From contig MEQL01000061.1 of assembly GCA_001770205.1 (NCBI GenBank), positions 62,001 to 126,000 of the forward strand: DNA of 64,000 bases. Direction: 5' to 3'. Position 1 is the first letter of the stretch. Each line of letters starts with the position of its first letter. The notes under the pieces were generated by a model, which did no database searches, was not told the DNA's origin, and was given only the letters and a program-made list of their open reading frames with translations. Positions 25,155-31,960 of this stretch are shown here, in pieces. The position numbers and the translations under genes are program-made. The DNA comes from Bdellovibrionales bacterium RIFOXYD12_FULL_39_22. Lineage in GTDB: Bacteria > Bdellovibrionota > Bacteriovoracia > Bacteriovoracales > Bacteriovoracaceae.

Positions 25155-25985
25155 ATGGAAAATAATGAATTTTTTAATGCCACAAATACCTCTTCTATTA
25201 AAACAACCATGCCCATTAACTTCCCGGCCGACGAAATCGACTTGGATGATATTTCTTTTATGCCGATGACCGATGGCCTGGGCTTTCATAATGATCCCCA
25301 TAAAAACTTTTCTAAGGCCCAACTAAAGTCTTCAAAAAGTGTAAAATCTTCTGCCGCCATATCCAGGGGAAATATTCCACAAGTTCCCATTGCTACTTTT
25401 GATCCACAAATTCAGCAAAATAGCCTGCGTAATTTTTATGACTTTAACCAAAAAGACACTGTTGGCGAAAAGCAGCGTGAGCGTGACCATGCTCGGATTG
25501 TTCATGCCCAGAGCATCACTAGCGCCAAGGCTCGTGAAACTAAATTGGCAAATATGAAAATCAAATATATTAATCAACCACTGGCCTGGATCGTTGATGT
25601 CCTGATAATTGCCCTGGCCGTAGTCACTACTTTTTTCTTTTTCTGGCTAGCAGCAGATATCCAACTTTCTGCTCTCGGCAAAATTATTGCGGCCCAAGAG
25701 ATTTTAATTTTTTCGGTGGCGATGTTTGTACTTTATTATCTCATTTATTTTTCAATTCTTGAACTGTCTGCTACTCCTGGTAAGGCACTTTTAAAAATTC
25801 GCCTGGCCAAAACAGATACTCAAGACCTGGCCATTAAAAATAGTGCAACTCGTGCAGTAATTACGCTACTATCATTTTTAGTCGGCGGCCTTCCTCTCTT
25901 TATGGATTTTCAAGGAAAACTATCTGACACCTGCGTAGAAAAAAAACTTCCAGAAAATAGCGAGGATAATGGCAAAAATGTTTGA
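25155..25985 (+). CDS. RDD-family membrane protein with long cytoplasmic N-terminus
   Basis: The 276-residue protein has a hydrophilic first half (about 1-135, including a charged stretch 'EKQRERDHARIV') and then an RDD domain: membrane helices at about 142-168, 180-205 and 230-250, with the typical 'SATPGKALLKIRLAKTD' between the second and third. The first helix reads 'LAWIVDVLII', where many RDD proteins have R-D; the arginine is missing. RDD proteins are membrane proteins mostly without a defined role, some suspected of transport. The gene overlaps the following heptose enzyme gene by 17 bases. Confidence 0.8.
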   Translation: MENNEFFNATNTSSIKTTMPINFPADEIDLDDISFMPMTDGLGFHNDPHKNFSKAQLKSSKSVKSSAAISRGNIPQVPIATFDPQIQQNSLRNFYDFNQKDTVGEKQRERDHARIVHAQSITSAKARETKLANMKIKYINQPLAWIVDVLIIALAVVTTFFFFWLAADIQLSALGKIIAAQEILIFSVAMFVLYYLIYFSILELSATPGKALLKIRLAKTDTQDLAIKNSATRAVITLLSFLVGGLPLFMDFQGKLSDTCVEKKLPENSEDNGKNV

Positions 25986-26445
25986 ACTCTCTGCCGCCGC
26001 CCAAACCTTTCTTTCTGCCGCCAGATCTCAAAAGAAAAAAATTGTTTTCACCAATGGCTGTTTTGACATTTTACACGCCGGACACATTCAATATTTAAAC
26101 GAAGCTCGCTCTCTAGGCGATCTGCTTTTTGTTGGTTTAAATGCAGATATTAGCGTTAAAAAACTCAAAGGAGATGGCCGGCCAATTAACGGAGAGGCGG
26201 AGCGTAAGTTCGTTTTAGAAAATTTAAAGGCAGTAAGTTTTGTGGAAATTTTCACTGAGGAAACGCCCCTTTCTCTGATTGAAATAGTTAGACCGAATAT
26301 ATTAGTTAAGGGTGGAGATTGGAAAGTTGAGCAGATTGTTGGCCATCAAATTGTTTTAAACAGTGGGGGAGAAGTAAAAAGTCTCTCTTTTGTTGAAGGA
26401 TTTTCCACCACCAACACTATCGCTAAAATTATACGTAAATCCTAG
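25969..26445 (+). CDS. rfaE2: D-glycero-beta-D-manno-heptose 1-phosphate adenylyltransferase
   Basis: This nucleotidyltransferase makes ADP-heptose for the lipopolysaccharide inner core. The 158-residue protein equals the C-terminal domain of HldE as a free enzyme, with 'VFTNGCFDILHAGHIQYLNEAR' (the HxGH-type signature), 'NADISVKKLKGDGRPIN' and 'LVKGGDWKVEQIVG', and ends 'GFSTTNTIAKI' near the family's 'STT..I' motif. The kinase half and other heptose genes are not in the window. An in-frame ATG at 25978 is an alternative start. Confidence 0.92.
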   Translation: MAKMFELSAAAQTFLSAARSQKKKIVFTNGCFDILHAGHIQYLNEARSLGDLLFVGLNADISVKKLKGDGRPINGEAERKFVLENLKAVSFVEIFTEETPLSLIEIVRPNILVKGGDWKVEQIVGHQIVLNSGGEVKSLSFVEGFSTTNTIAKIIRKS

Positions 26446-26482
26446 GTTATTTTAACGCTCTATAAAATCAGATAATTATAAA

Positions 26483-26533
26483 TTAGTTGACCGTTTTGGT
26501 CGGGCTAAATCATTGAAAAAACTGGGTTTTTTC
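26483..26533 (+). terminator. Weak double hairpin after the RDD-rfaE2 operon
   Basis: TTAGTTGACC (26483-26492) can pair with GGTCGGGCTAA (26498-26508) with G-U pairs and a bulge. It is followed by a perfect 8-base stem, GAAAAAAC-TGG-GTTTTTTC (26515-26533), with a T run in its 3' arm. Together they may terminate the operon ahead of the flagellin promoter. Confidence 0.4.
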
Positions 26534-26545
26534 CGCAAAAAGCAC

Positions 26546-26572
26546 TTAAGTATTCTTTTAAAACGACGAAAG
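26546..26572 (+). promoter_or_regulatory. Sigma-28 (FliA)-like promoter of flagellin 1
   Basis: TTAAGTAT, 11 bases, GACGAAAG. It shares the -35 core AAGTAT, the exact 11-base spacer and the CGAWAG-type -10 with the other two flagellin promoters. The E. coli FliA consensus is TAAAGTTT-N11-GCCGATAA. The leader to the ATG is about 140 bases. Confidence 0.6.
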
Positions 26573-26647
26573 GTTGGGTGAAAGAAGCAAGCTTGGCAAC
26601 CTGCAAAAAGCAAGCGGCCACAGAGTGCTTCTCTTGGGGAATACACC

Positions 26648-26671
26648 GAAATAAACATGGTTGTTTATTTC
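26648..26671 (+). promoter_or_regulatory. Perfect hairpin in flagellin 1 leader
   Basis: GAAATAAAC-ATGGTT-GTTTATTTC is a perfect 9-base stem with a 6-base loop, in the untranslated leader about 30 bases upstream of the GAGGAG ribosome-binding site. It could affect mRNA stability or translation. Confidence 0.5.
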
Positions 26672-26712
26672 ATAATAACTACACGGATGACTTTTTTATT
26701 CGAGGAGTTTTT

Positions 26713-27546
26713 ATGGGATTGACAATCAACACTAACATTCCTTCTTTGTCTTCACAAAGAAACCTGACAAAAGTAACACAGGAAAAAGACAACGCCATGG
26801 AGCGACTAGCTTCTGGTGTGCGCATCAATCGCGCTGCCGATGATGCGGCCGGCCTTGCTATTTCTGAGAAATTGAAGGCCAATATTAGAGGCGGTATCCA
26901 GGCAAAGCGAAATGCTGGCGACGGTATCTCTCTAATTCAAACAGCAGAAGGTGGATTAGGAGAAGTTTCTAATATCTTAATCAGATTAAGAGAACTATCT
27001 ATCCAGGCCGCTTCAGATACTGTTTCTGATAATGAGCGCGGATTTACCAATCTAGAGTATCAGAACTTAACTGAAGAAATTGATCGAATTTCACAATCAA
27101 CAAACTACAACGGCAGAACTCTACTAAATGGAGAAGGTGAGACCCTAGAGTTCCAAGTTGGAATTTTAAATAGCGAAGCAAATGACCGTTTAAAATATTC
27201 ACCGCAAAATAGCAACGTAACCACATCCGCACTGGGAATTGGTGGTTCCACCGTCTCTACAAAAGTAGATGCTCAAGGTAATTTGGAAAAAATTGATAGC
27301 GCAATAAATGTAGTAAACGCTAGCCGAGCAGGACTAGGTGCTCTTCAAAACAGGTTGACCTCAACCATCTCTAACTTGGATGTTAAAGTAGAAAATCTTT
27401 CTGCTGCAAACTCTCGAATTAGAGATACTGATATTGCCGCCGAGACCTCCGAGCTTGCTAAAGGTAACATTTTAAGCAGCTCGGCCACTGCAGTATTGGC
27501 GCAGGCAAATATGTCTCAAAGTGGGGCATTAAAACTGATCGGATAG
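26713..27546 (+). CDS. Flagellin 1
   Basis: Flagellin is the subunit of the flagellar filament, exported through the flagellar type III apparatus. The start is ATG 26713, behind GAGGAG; the open frame extends upstream but lacks flagellin sequence. The 277-residue protein has the conserved N-terminal D0/D1 region ('INTNIPSLSSQRNL', 'RLASGVRINRAADDAAGLAISEKL', 'AEGGLGEVSNILIRLRELSIQAASD') and the C-terminal helices ('AETSELAKGNILSSSATAVLAQAN'), with a very short central domain. It differs from flagellins 2 and 3 more than they differ from each other, and its leader is longest. Confidence 0.95.
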   Translation: MGLTINTNIPSLSSQRNLTKVTQEKDNAMERLASGVRINRAADDAAGLAISEKLKANIRGGIQAKRNAGDGISLIQTAEGGLGEVSNILIRLRELSIQAASDTVSDNERGFTNLEYQNLTEEIDRISQSTNYNGRTLLNGEGETLEFQVGILNSEANDRLKYSPQNSNVTTSALGIGGSTVSTKVDAQGNLEKIDSAINVVNASRAGLGALQNRLTSTISNLDVKVENLSAANSRIRDTDIAAETSELAKGNILSSSATAVLAQANMSQSGALKLIG

Positions 27547-27628
27547 TCCGAGCGGTAGATGGTAGATAAGTTTTAATCTGGGCCTACCTCGAATGGGCAC
27601 AGTTTAGAATATGTGAAAGTATGTACGA

Positions 27629-27702
27629 ATTGTTGGTAGTTGGGAGTGTATTTAGGTAGAGCGTTCAAGATTTTGGACTCTCTACCACCCCTCCAACCAA
27701 TT
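27629..27702 (+). terminator. Extended imperfect hairpin after flagellin 1
   Basis: GGTAGAG (27655-27661 region) pairs perfectly with CTCTACC (27680-27686 region), and the outer arms ATTG-TTGG..GGGAGTG and CACCCCTCC-AACCAAT extend the fold imperfectly. There is no strong T run, so it may be a transcript 3' end or stability element. Confidence 0.4.
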
Positions 27703-27750
27703 GATAATATTGTGATTTTGTATTTTTGTTGATGTGTTTGAATTTTTTAC

Positions 27751-27777
27751 TCAAGTATTTTAGGCAAACTCCGAAGC
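27751..27777 (+). promoter_or_regulatory. Sigma-28 (FliA)-like promoter of flagellin 2
   Basis: TCAAGTAT, 11 bases, TCCGAAGC. The -35 element is identical to that of flagellin 3 and the spacer is identical in all three flagellin promoters. The -10 ends about 58 bases before the ATG. Confidence 0.65.
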
Positions 27778-27784
27778 GTGCAGT

Positions 27785-27810
27785 ACTGGAGCTTTATAGT
27801 CCAGTTTTTT
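27785..27810 (+). terminator. Terminator-like hairpin in flagellin 2 leader
   Basis: ACTGGA (27785-27790) and TCCAGT (27800-27805) form a perfect 6-base stem with a 9-base loop, followed at once by a T run (27805-27810). It lies between the sigma-28-like promoter and the ribosome-binding site, so it would be the first structure transcribed. It could be an attenuator, a weak pause site or a stability hairpin. Confidence 0.4.
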
Positions 27811-27835
27811 ACTAACGCGAATTAAGGAGTGTGCC

Positions 27836-28669
27836 ATGGGCCTTAGAATTTTGACCAATGTTGCCGCAGAGGCGGTAATGAAGAATTTAAGGGAGAGCTC
27901 AGAGAATACCAGTGCCGAGCTCGAAAGATTATCCTCCGGAAAAAGAATCATTCAGGCATCTGACGATGCGGCAGGTCTGGCCATCGCCACCAATCTTCAC
28001 GCTCAAACATCAGGACTAAAACAGGCAACTCGAAATGCCAATGACGGTATCTCTTTTGTTCAAACCGCCGAGGGCGGACTAAACGAAGTCTCCAACATAT
28101 TAATCCGACTAAGAGAACTGGCAATCCAATCGGCATCCGATACTGTCGGCGCTCAGGAGCGAGGATTTTTGGATGAAGAGTATCAACAACTCACCACCGA
28201 AATTGATCGCATCTCGGGCTCCACCAAATTTAACGGAACAACACTACTAGATGGAAAAGGTGGTGGGGTGTTAGATTTTCATATTGGCGCCTTCTCAGAA
28301 AAAAATAACACTATTCAATTTGACTCTCGCGAAGCGGATGTTTCCACTGCCGCTATTGGAATTTCTGGAACGGCGGTTAACGCCAAAGGCCAAGCACTCG
28401 ATGCTGTCAACAATCTAGATGATGCAATCAATACAGTAAGTGGATATCGCGCCAAGCTTGGTGCAATTCAAAATAGATTGCAGTCAACTGTTTCAACTCT
28501 AGAAACACAAACACTCAATCAAGATGCCGCACGCTCTACCATTGAGGATGTTGATGTTGCAGACTCCACTGCAAAATTGGCCTCTGCACGAATCATCAAT
28601 GCTGCAGGCGTTTCCACTTTAGCACAGGCAAACGCAATTCCCAGTTCAGCACTCAAGTTGATTGGCTAA
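27836..28669 (+). CDS. Flagellin 2
   Basis: A 277-residue flagellin with AAGGAG before the ATG. It shows the usual ends: 'SSGKRIIQASDDAAGLAIATNLHAQ', 'NANDGISFVQTAEGGLNEVSNILIRLRELAIQSASDT' and the C-terminal 'ARSTIEDVDVADSTAKLASARIINAAGVSTLAQANAIPSSALKLIG'. It is clearly closest to flagellin 3 (shared 'GTTLLDGKGGG'-type centre and 'VGAQERGFLD' segment), consistent with tandem duplication. The centre is short, so the filament surface should be simple. Confidence 0.95.
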   Translation: MGLRILTNVAAEAVMKNLRESSENTSAELERLSSGKRIIQASDDAAGLAIATNLHAQTSGLKQATRNANDGISFVQTAEGGLNEVSNILIRLRELAIQSASDTVGAQERGFLDEEYQQLTTEIDRISGSTKFNGTTLLDGKGGGVLDFHIGAFSEKNNTIQFDSREADVSTAAIGISGTAVNAKGQALDAVNNLDDAINTVSGYRAKLGAIQNRLQSTVSTLETQTLNQDAARSTIEDVDVADSTAKLASARIINAAGVSTLAQANAIPSSALKLIG

Positions 28670-28966
28670 CGTTGCTCATTGGCAAATTGTTAATTTAAAA
28701 ATTGTAAGAACTTTTATAAATTCTTGGCCACTATAAGAGGAGGGAGGTATGGCGCAACTTGTGCGTATGGATTCTTCTTAATTTTTTCATTGATAAAATC
28801 ATTTTTTATCTTATTTTATTTTATCTTACTTTGTTTTTTATCTCTGCCATTGATCTTTGCTGGTGGCATTAATAGTTGACTAGAAAAATAAGAAAAAAAA
28901 TGATGTGTAACTAATTAAATTATTTTGGTTTTTGCATTTTTTTCTTAATCTCACAGACAAAAACCC
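28670..28966. other. Intergenic region between flagellins 2 and 3
   Basis: About 300 bases without a gene before the next promoter. It holds an A/T hairpin (GATAAAA 28792-28798 and TTTTATC 28804-28810), a long pyrimidine-rich, T-dominated tract (about 28781-28860) and a ten-codon open frame listed separately. No recognisable RNA gene is seen. The structured T-rich part may end the flagellin 2 transcript. Confidence 0.5.
28749..28781 (+). other. Ten-codon mini-ORF with strong Shine-Dalgarno
   Basis: ATG 28749 sits close behind an AGGAGGGAGG stretch (about 28738-28747) and runs ten sense codons (MAQLVRMDSS) to TAA, immediately before a T-rich hairpin region. The same length and strong site recur at 7054 and 10386. 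Expression is unsupported. Confidence 0.25.
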
Positions 28967-28993
28967 TCAAGTATTTTTCGACTGCTCCGATAG
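28967..28993 (+). promoter_or_regulatory. Sigma-28 (FliA)-like promoter of flagellin 3
   Basis: TCAAGTAT, 11 bases, TCCGATAG: the best match of the three to TAAAGTTT-N11-GCCGATAA. The leader to the ATG is about 75 bases. Confidence 0.7.
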
Positions 28994-29028
28994 GTTAAGC
29001 AACCGAGCAAATGAGTCGGGAAATGGAA

Positions 29029-29049
29029 AGCGGTTCATAACGAATCGCT
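29029..29049 (+). promoter_or_regulatory. Hairpin in flagellin 3 leader
   Basis: AGCGGTTC (29029-29036) and GAATCGCT (29042-29049) form an 8-base stem with one G-U pair and a 5-base loop, just upstream of the AAGGGG ribosome-binding site. All three flagellin leaders carry a hairpin, of different sequence in each. Confidence 0.45.
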
Positions 29050-29068
29050 CTTAACAAGGGGTTTAGGT

Positions 29069-29902
29069 ATGGGCTTAAGAATTTCAACGAACATCGCTTC
29101 TTTAGCGGTTCAAAGGAACCTAAAAGAAACAACCGGAGCTGCACAAGATCAATTAGAAAAACTATCTTCAGGAAAGAGGATTACTAAAGCAGCTGATGAT
29201 GCTGCCGGATTGGCCATTGGGACAAACCTTCGGGCACAAACCAGAGGTATTAATCAGGCCGCACGAAATGCTAACGACGGTATTTCTCTAATCCAAACTG
29301 CTGAGGGTGGACTGAGCGAAACCTCTAACATCTTAATCAGATTAAGAGAGCTTTCTGTTCAAGCGGCCTCAGATACTGTTGGTGCTCAAGAGAGACAACT
29401 TCTCGATAATGAGTATCAACAACTAACTACAGAAATTAATCGAATTTCACAATCTACTGTTTTCAACGGAACTTCTCTTTTAGATGGAAAGGGTGGTGGA
29501 TCATTGGACTTCCAAGTTGGCGCTTTCGCTGGAGAGCAAAACATTATCCGTTTTGACACGGGCGGAACTGATGCTTCGGCGGCCTCCATTGGGGTTGAAG
29601 GATCGTCTATCACTGAAAAAAGCAGTGCACTTAGTTCAATTGCTAGTGTAGACAGCGCCCTGAACTCCATAAGCGGATTCCGTGCAAAACTAGGCTCAAT
29701 CCAAACTAGATTGAAATCGACAGTAAATAACCTAGAGACGCAAGCACTCAATCAAGAGGCTGCGCGCTCAGTCATTGAAGATGTGGACGTTGCTCAAGCA
29801 ACCGCCAAGTTGGCCTCTGCCAGCATCATCAACAGTGCCGGCGTAACAACTCTAGCACAAGCTAATGCAATTCCAAATAATGCGCTACGATTGATTAACT
29901 AG
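29069..29902 (+). CDS. Flagellin 3
   Basis: A 277-residue flagellin. The N-terminal region reads 'LRISTNIASLAVQRNLKETTGAAQDQLEKLSSGKRITKAADDAAGLAIGTNL'. The C-terminal region reads 'ARSVIEDVDVAQATAKLASASIINSAGVTTLAQANAIPNNALRLIN'. The central part, 'GTSLLDGKGGGSLDFQVGAFAG', parallels flagellin 2. It has its own sigma-28-like promoter and is followed by the strongest terminator of the cluster, so it is probably monocistronic and may be highly expressed. Confidence 0.95.
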   Translation: MGLRISTNIASLAVQRNLKETTGAAQDQLEKLSSGKRITKAADDAAGLAIGTNLRAQTRGINQAARNANDGISLIQTAEGGLSETSNILIRLRELSVQAASDTVGAQERQLLDNEYQQLTTEINRISQSTVFNGTSLLDGKGGGSLDFQVGAFAGEQNIIRFDTGGTDASAASIGVEGSSITEKSSALSSIASVDSALNSISGFRAKLGSIQTRLKSTVNNLETQALNQEAARSVIEDVDVAQATAKLASASIINSAGVTTLAQANAIPNNALRLIN

Positions 29903-30015
29903 AATGACTATAAGTAAAAGTAATTTGATACGAAGGCCAGAGAGCGAATATCTCCCTGGCCAATGAAAGATGATAAAATATTTTAAAAGATTTGAGAGGT
30001 AAATTCTTCTCAAAC

Positions 30016-30066
30016 TTAAGCCCAGCCCTCCTGATAATAGTGTCGGGAGGGTGGCTTAAATTTTTT
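30016..30066 (+). terminator. Intrinsic terminator after flagellin 3
   Basis: An outer stem TTAAGCC/GGCTTAA and an inner GC-rich stem CCCTCC/GGGAGG are separated by a small internal loop and a 13-base apical loop, followed by AAATTTTTT. This is the clearest intrinsic terminator of the window and separates the flagellins from the PilZ gene. Confidence 0.8.
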
Positions 30067-30090
30067 GCTTTCCCCAGGCGGTAATCGCAA

Positions 30091-30786
30091 ATGAGCAAAG
30101 GAAATATACAAAATATTTCAGTGATAATTAAAAAGCTCCAAGAGTCCAGGGAAAAGATGATGGCCTTTTATTCCTTTGATCATCATTTGCTGCAAGCAGA
30201 AGTTGTGCTCTCCTCTTACAAAAGCGACAAAGATTCTTTGCTTTTTAAGTTTGACGAGCGCGCGGCATACTATCTACGGGAGATGATTTCTGGAGACAAT
30301 CGCATCAATCTTTTTATTCCCAGCAAATCAATAACCATCATTACGACATTTAAAGAAATATCTACCGACGGCATTTTAACAACCTCTTTTCCTCAAAAGA
30401 TTATTAAGTTTGACCGGCGCAATACCAAGCGAATTTTGCCTAATAGTGTTATTGAAATTAAGGCCACCTCCAAGGGACGATCTTTTATTGAGCGTTGTTT
30501 TGATATCTCTCCTCGCGGCCTCTCCATTATTACGGCAAATAAGATTTTGTCCAAACTTCCCCTGGGGAGTTTATGCACAATGGAAATTAGTATTTTGCGC
30601 ACCAAGTTTATTGTCCGCGCTCAACTAATTGCCGTAAACAAAGTTGAGATGTTTACAGACAAAAACACTCCCTATGGAAATCAGCGCTTAGCTTTTAAGT
30701 TTGAAAATCTTAATGCTGAGGGGGAGCGATTTTTAGAAGATTTTGTGAATGGACATCTGGCCATTTTTCGTGGCAGTGTTGTTTAA
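30091..30786 (+). CDS. PilZ-domain c-di-GMP receptor (YcgR-like layout)
   Basis: The 231-residue protein has an N-terminal domain (about 1-105) laid out like the YcgR/PilZN domain, ending in a linker 'IIKFDRRNTKR'. The C-terminal PilZ domain follows. Both c-di-GMP-binding motifs are intact: RxxxR (Arg110, Arg114) and DxSxxG (Asp138, Ser140, Gly143, 'CFDISPRGLSI'). YcgR-type proteins slow the flagellar motor when c-di-GMP is high, and a place directly after three flagellin genes fits such a brake role; that role is inference. lpxH begins 8 bases after its stop. Confidence 0.85.
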   Translation: MSKGNIQNISVIIKKLQESREKMMAFYSFDHHLLQAEVVLSSYKSDKDSLLFKFDERAAYYLREMISGDNRINLFIPSKSITIITTFKEISTDGILTTSFPQKIIKFDRRNTKRILPNSVIEIKATSKGRSFIERCFDISPRGLSIITANKILSKLPLGSLCTMEISILRTKFIVRAQLIAVNKVEMFTDKNTPYGNQRLAFKFENLNAEGERFLEDFVNGHLAIFRGSVV

Positions 30787-30793
30787 AATTGTT

Positions 30794-31561
30794 ATGAATC
30801 AATCAATAATATTCTCCGCTATTTCTGATCTGCACATAACCGGCCCGCAAGATCCGGCCTATGCCCTTCTGCTAAAGTTTTTAAACTCTCCCGAGGTTTC
30901 TATTTCTCAAGAGATTTTCCTTTTAGGTGATATTTTCGATGTAATGATTGGAGATCTTCCAGAATATCTTTCGCTATATGATTCTTTTTTTAAAAAAACA
31001 CAACAACTACTTGATGAAAAAAAAACCATTCATTTTTTTGAGGGTAATCATGATTTCCACTTAAGAAGATTATTTCATCGGGCATTTTGCCAGCGGCCTG
31101 ACCTAATTAGCAATTTTCATTACTATTTCGACGGCATAAGACGCGAATTTAGCGGAAAAACTTATTATTTTGGCCACGGTGATGATTTACTAAGCAATGA
31201 TTCCTTTTATTTTCTATATCGCACAATCATTCGCTCTTGGCCTTTTCGTCTGTTGGCAGAACATCTCCTCACTTATCAGGCCATAAATAATATTGCCAAA
31301 TTTTTATCCTCTTCCTTCGGAAAAAATCGACGCCCTTTTGATAGTAAAAATGAAAAAATTATCTCGCATTATCGTCGCCTAGCTTCTGACTCTTTTCAAA
31401 AAATGAAAATTGATACCATTATTATTGGCCATTCTCATGTTATGGACCTGGCAAAATTGAGAGACGGCCAGCGTTATATTAATCTTGGCCATGGGGGGCG
31501 CGATAAGCAATTTCTTTTTGCAGAACACGGTAACTTTTATTTGAAAAATCTTTCTCTCTAA
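30794..31561 (+). CDS. lpxH: UDP-2,3-diacylglucosamine diphosphatase, LpxH-type metallophosphoesterase
   Basis: LpxH hydrolyses UDP-2,3-diacylglucosamine to lipid X in lipid A synthesis, at the inner face of the cytoplasmic membrane. The 255-residue protein has the calcineurin-like metal motifs in order: 'AISDLHITG', 'LLGDIFDVMIGD', 'EGNHDFHLRR', 'YFGHGDDL' and 'IIGHSHVMD'. The start chosen is ATG 30794 ('MNQSIIFSAISDLH'); the longer frame overlaps the PilZ gene. Other UDP-sugar or nucleotide phosphoesterases share these motifs, but the length and internal spacing fit LpxH. Confidence 0.82.
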   Translation: MNQSIIFSAISDLHITGPQDPAYALLLKFLNSPEVSISQEIFLLGDIFDVMIGDLPEYLSLYDSFFKKTQQLLDEKKTIHFFEGNHDFHLRRLFHRAFCQRPDLISNFHYYFDGIRREFSGKTYYFGHGDDLLSNDSFYFLYRTIIRSWPFRLLAEHLLTYQAINNIAKFLSSSFGKNRRPFDSKNEKIISHYRRLASDSFQKMKIDTIIIGHSHVMDLAKLRDGQRYINLGHGGRDKQFLFAEHGNFYLKNLSL

Positions 31562-31645
31562 GTTGGTTGAAATCTTAAAATGCCCTGCCGCAGTGCTCAG
31601 AAAAAGAATGACGTACCTTACCAATAGAGGTATTTTTATTGCTGT

Positions 31646-31960
31646 ATGGGATCTGAAAAGAAAAACAACACGATCGTTGAACTTTTAAATCAAGTGCGGC
31701 GGGCCAACAGCGATGAAAAGTTTTTAGAACTTCTAAATTTAGGAGGCAATGCCTGCGCGCTGGAAATCGCCAAATCACAAAATGCCACACCGTCTATTTT
31801 AGATTATCTATTGCGCTTTCGCCCAGTGGCAATTCGCCATGCTGTGGCAAAAAATAACAACACTTCAATTTCCACCCTGGAAGCACTCACCTCCGATTCC
31901 GAAATGTTGGTACGAGATAGCGCTAAGGTCAATCTACTTCTCCGCGCTTCCGTCCGATGA
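31646..31960 (+). CDS. Small helical-repeat protein (LRV/HEAT-like)
   Basis: The 104-residue protein has no signal peptide. Its second half reads as two or three short helical repeats of the leucine-rich-variant kind: 'ALEIAKSQNATPSILDYLLRFRPVAIRHAVAKNNNTSISTLEALTSDSEMLVRDSAKVN' contains the recurring pattern A-x-N-x-(T/S)-x-x-x-L-x-x-L followed by a V/I-R. Such repeats usually mediate protein binding. Its last 27 bases overlap the convergent mltG gene. An AGAGG lies about 15 bases upstream of the start. Function is unknown. Confidence 0.6.
   Translation: MGSEKKNNTIVELLNQVRRANSDEKFLELLNLGGNACALEIAKSQNATPSILDYLLRFRPVAIRHAVAKNNNTSISTLEALTSDSEMLVRDSAKVNLLLRASVR

Noticed and set aside
26590-26615. 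Sigma-54 (-24/-12) promoter upstream of flagellin 1
   Set aside because: TTGGCA is present, but GC does not follow at the required ten-base distance from GG. The sigma-28-like element at 26546 is the better explanation.
26578-26712. Upstream extension of the flagellin 1 reading frame
   Set aside because: The 45 extra codons do not resemble flagellin, include the leader hairpin, and ATG 26713 has its own GAGGAG site.
26713-29902. Flagellin array as a phase-variation cassette
   Set aside because: No inverted repeats or recombinase gene flank the genes, each has its own promoter, and all three frames are intact.
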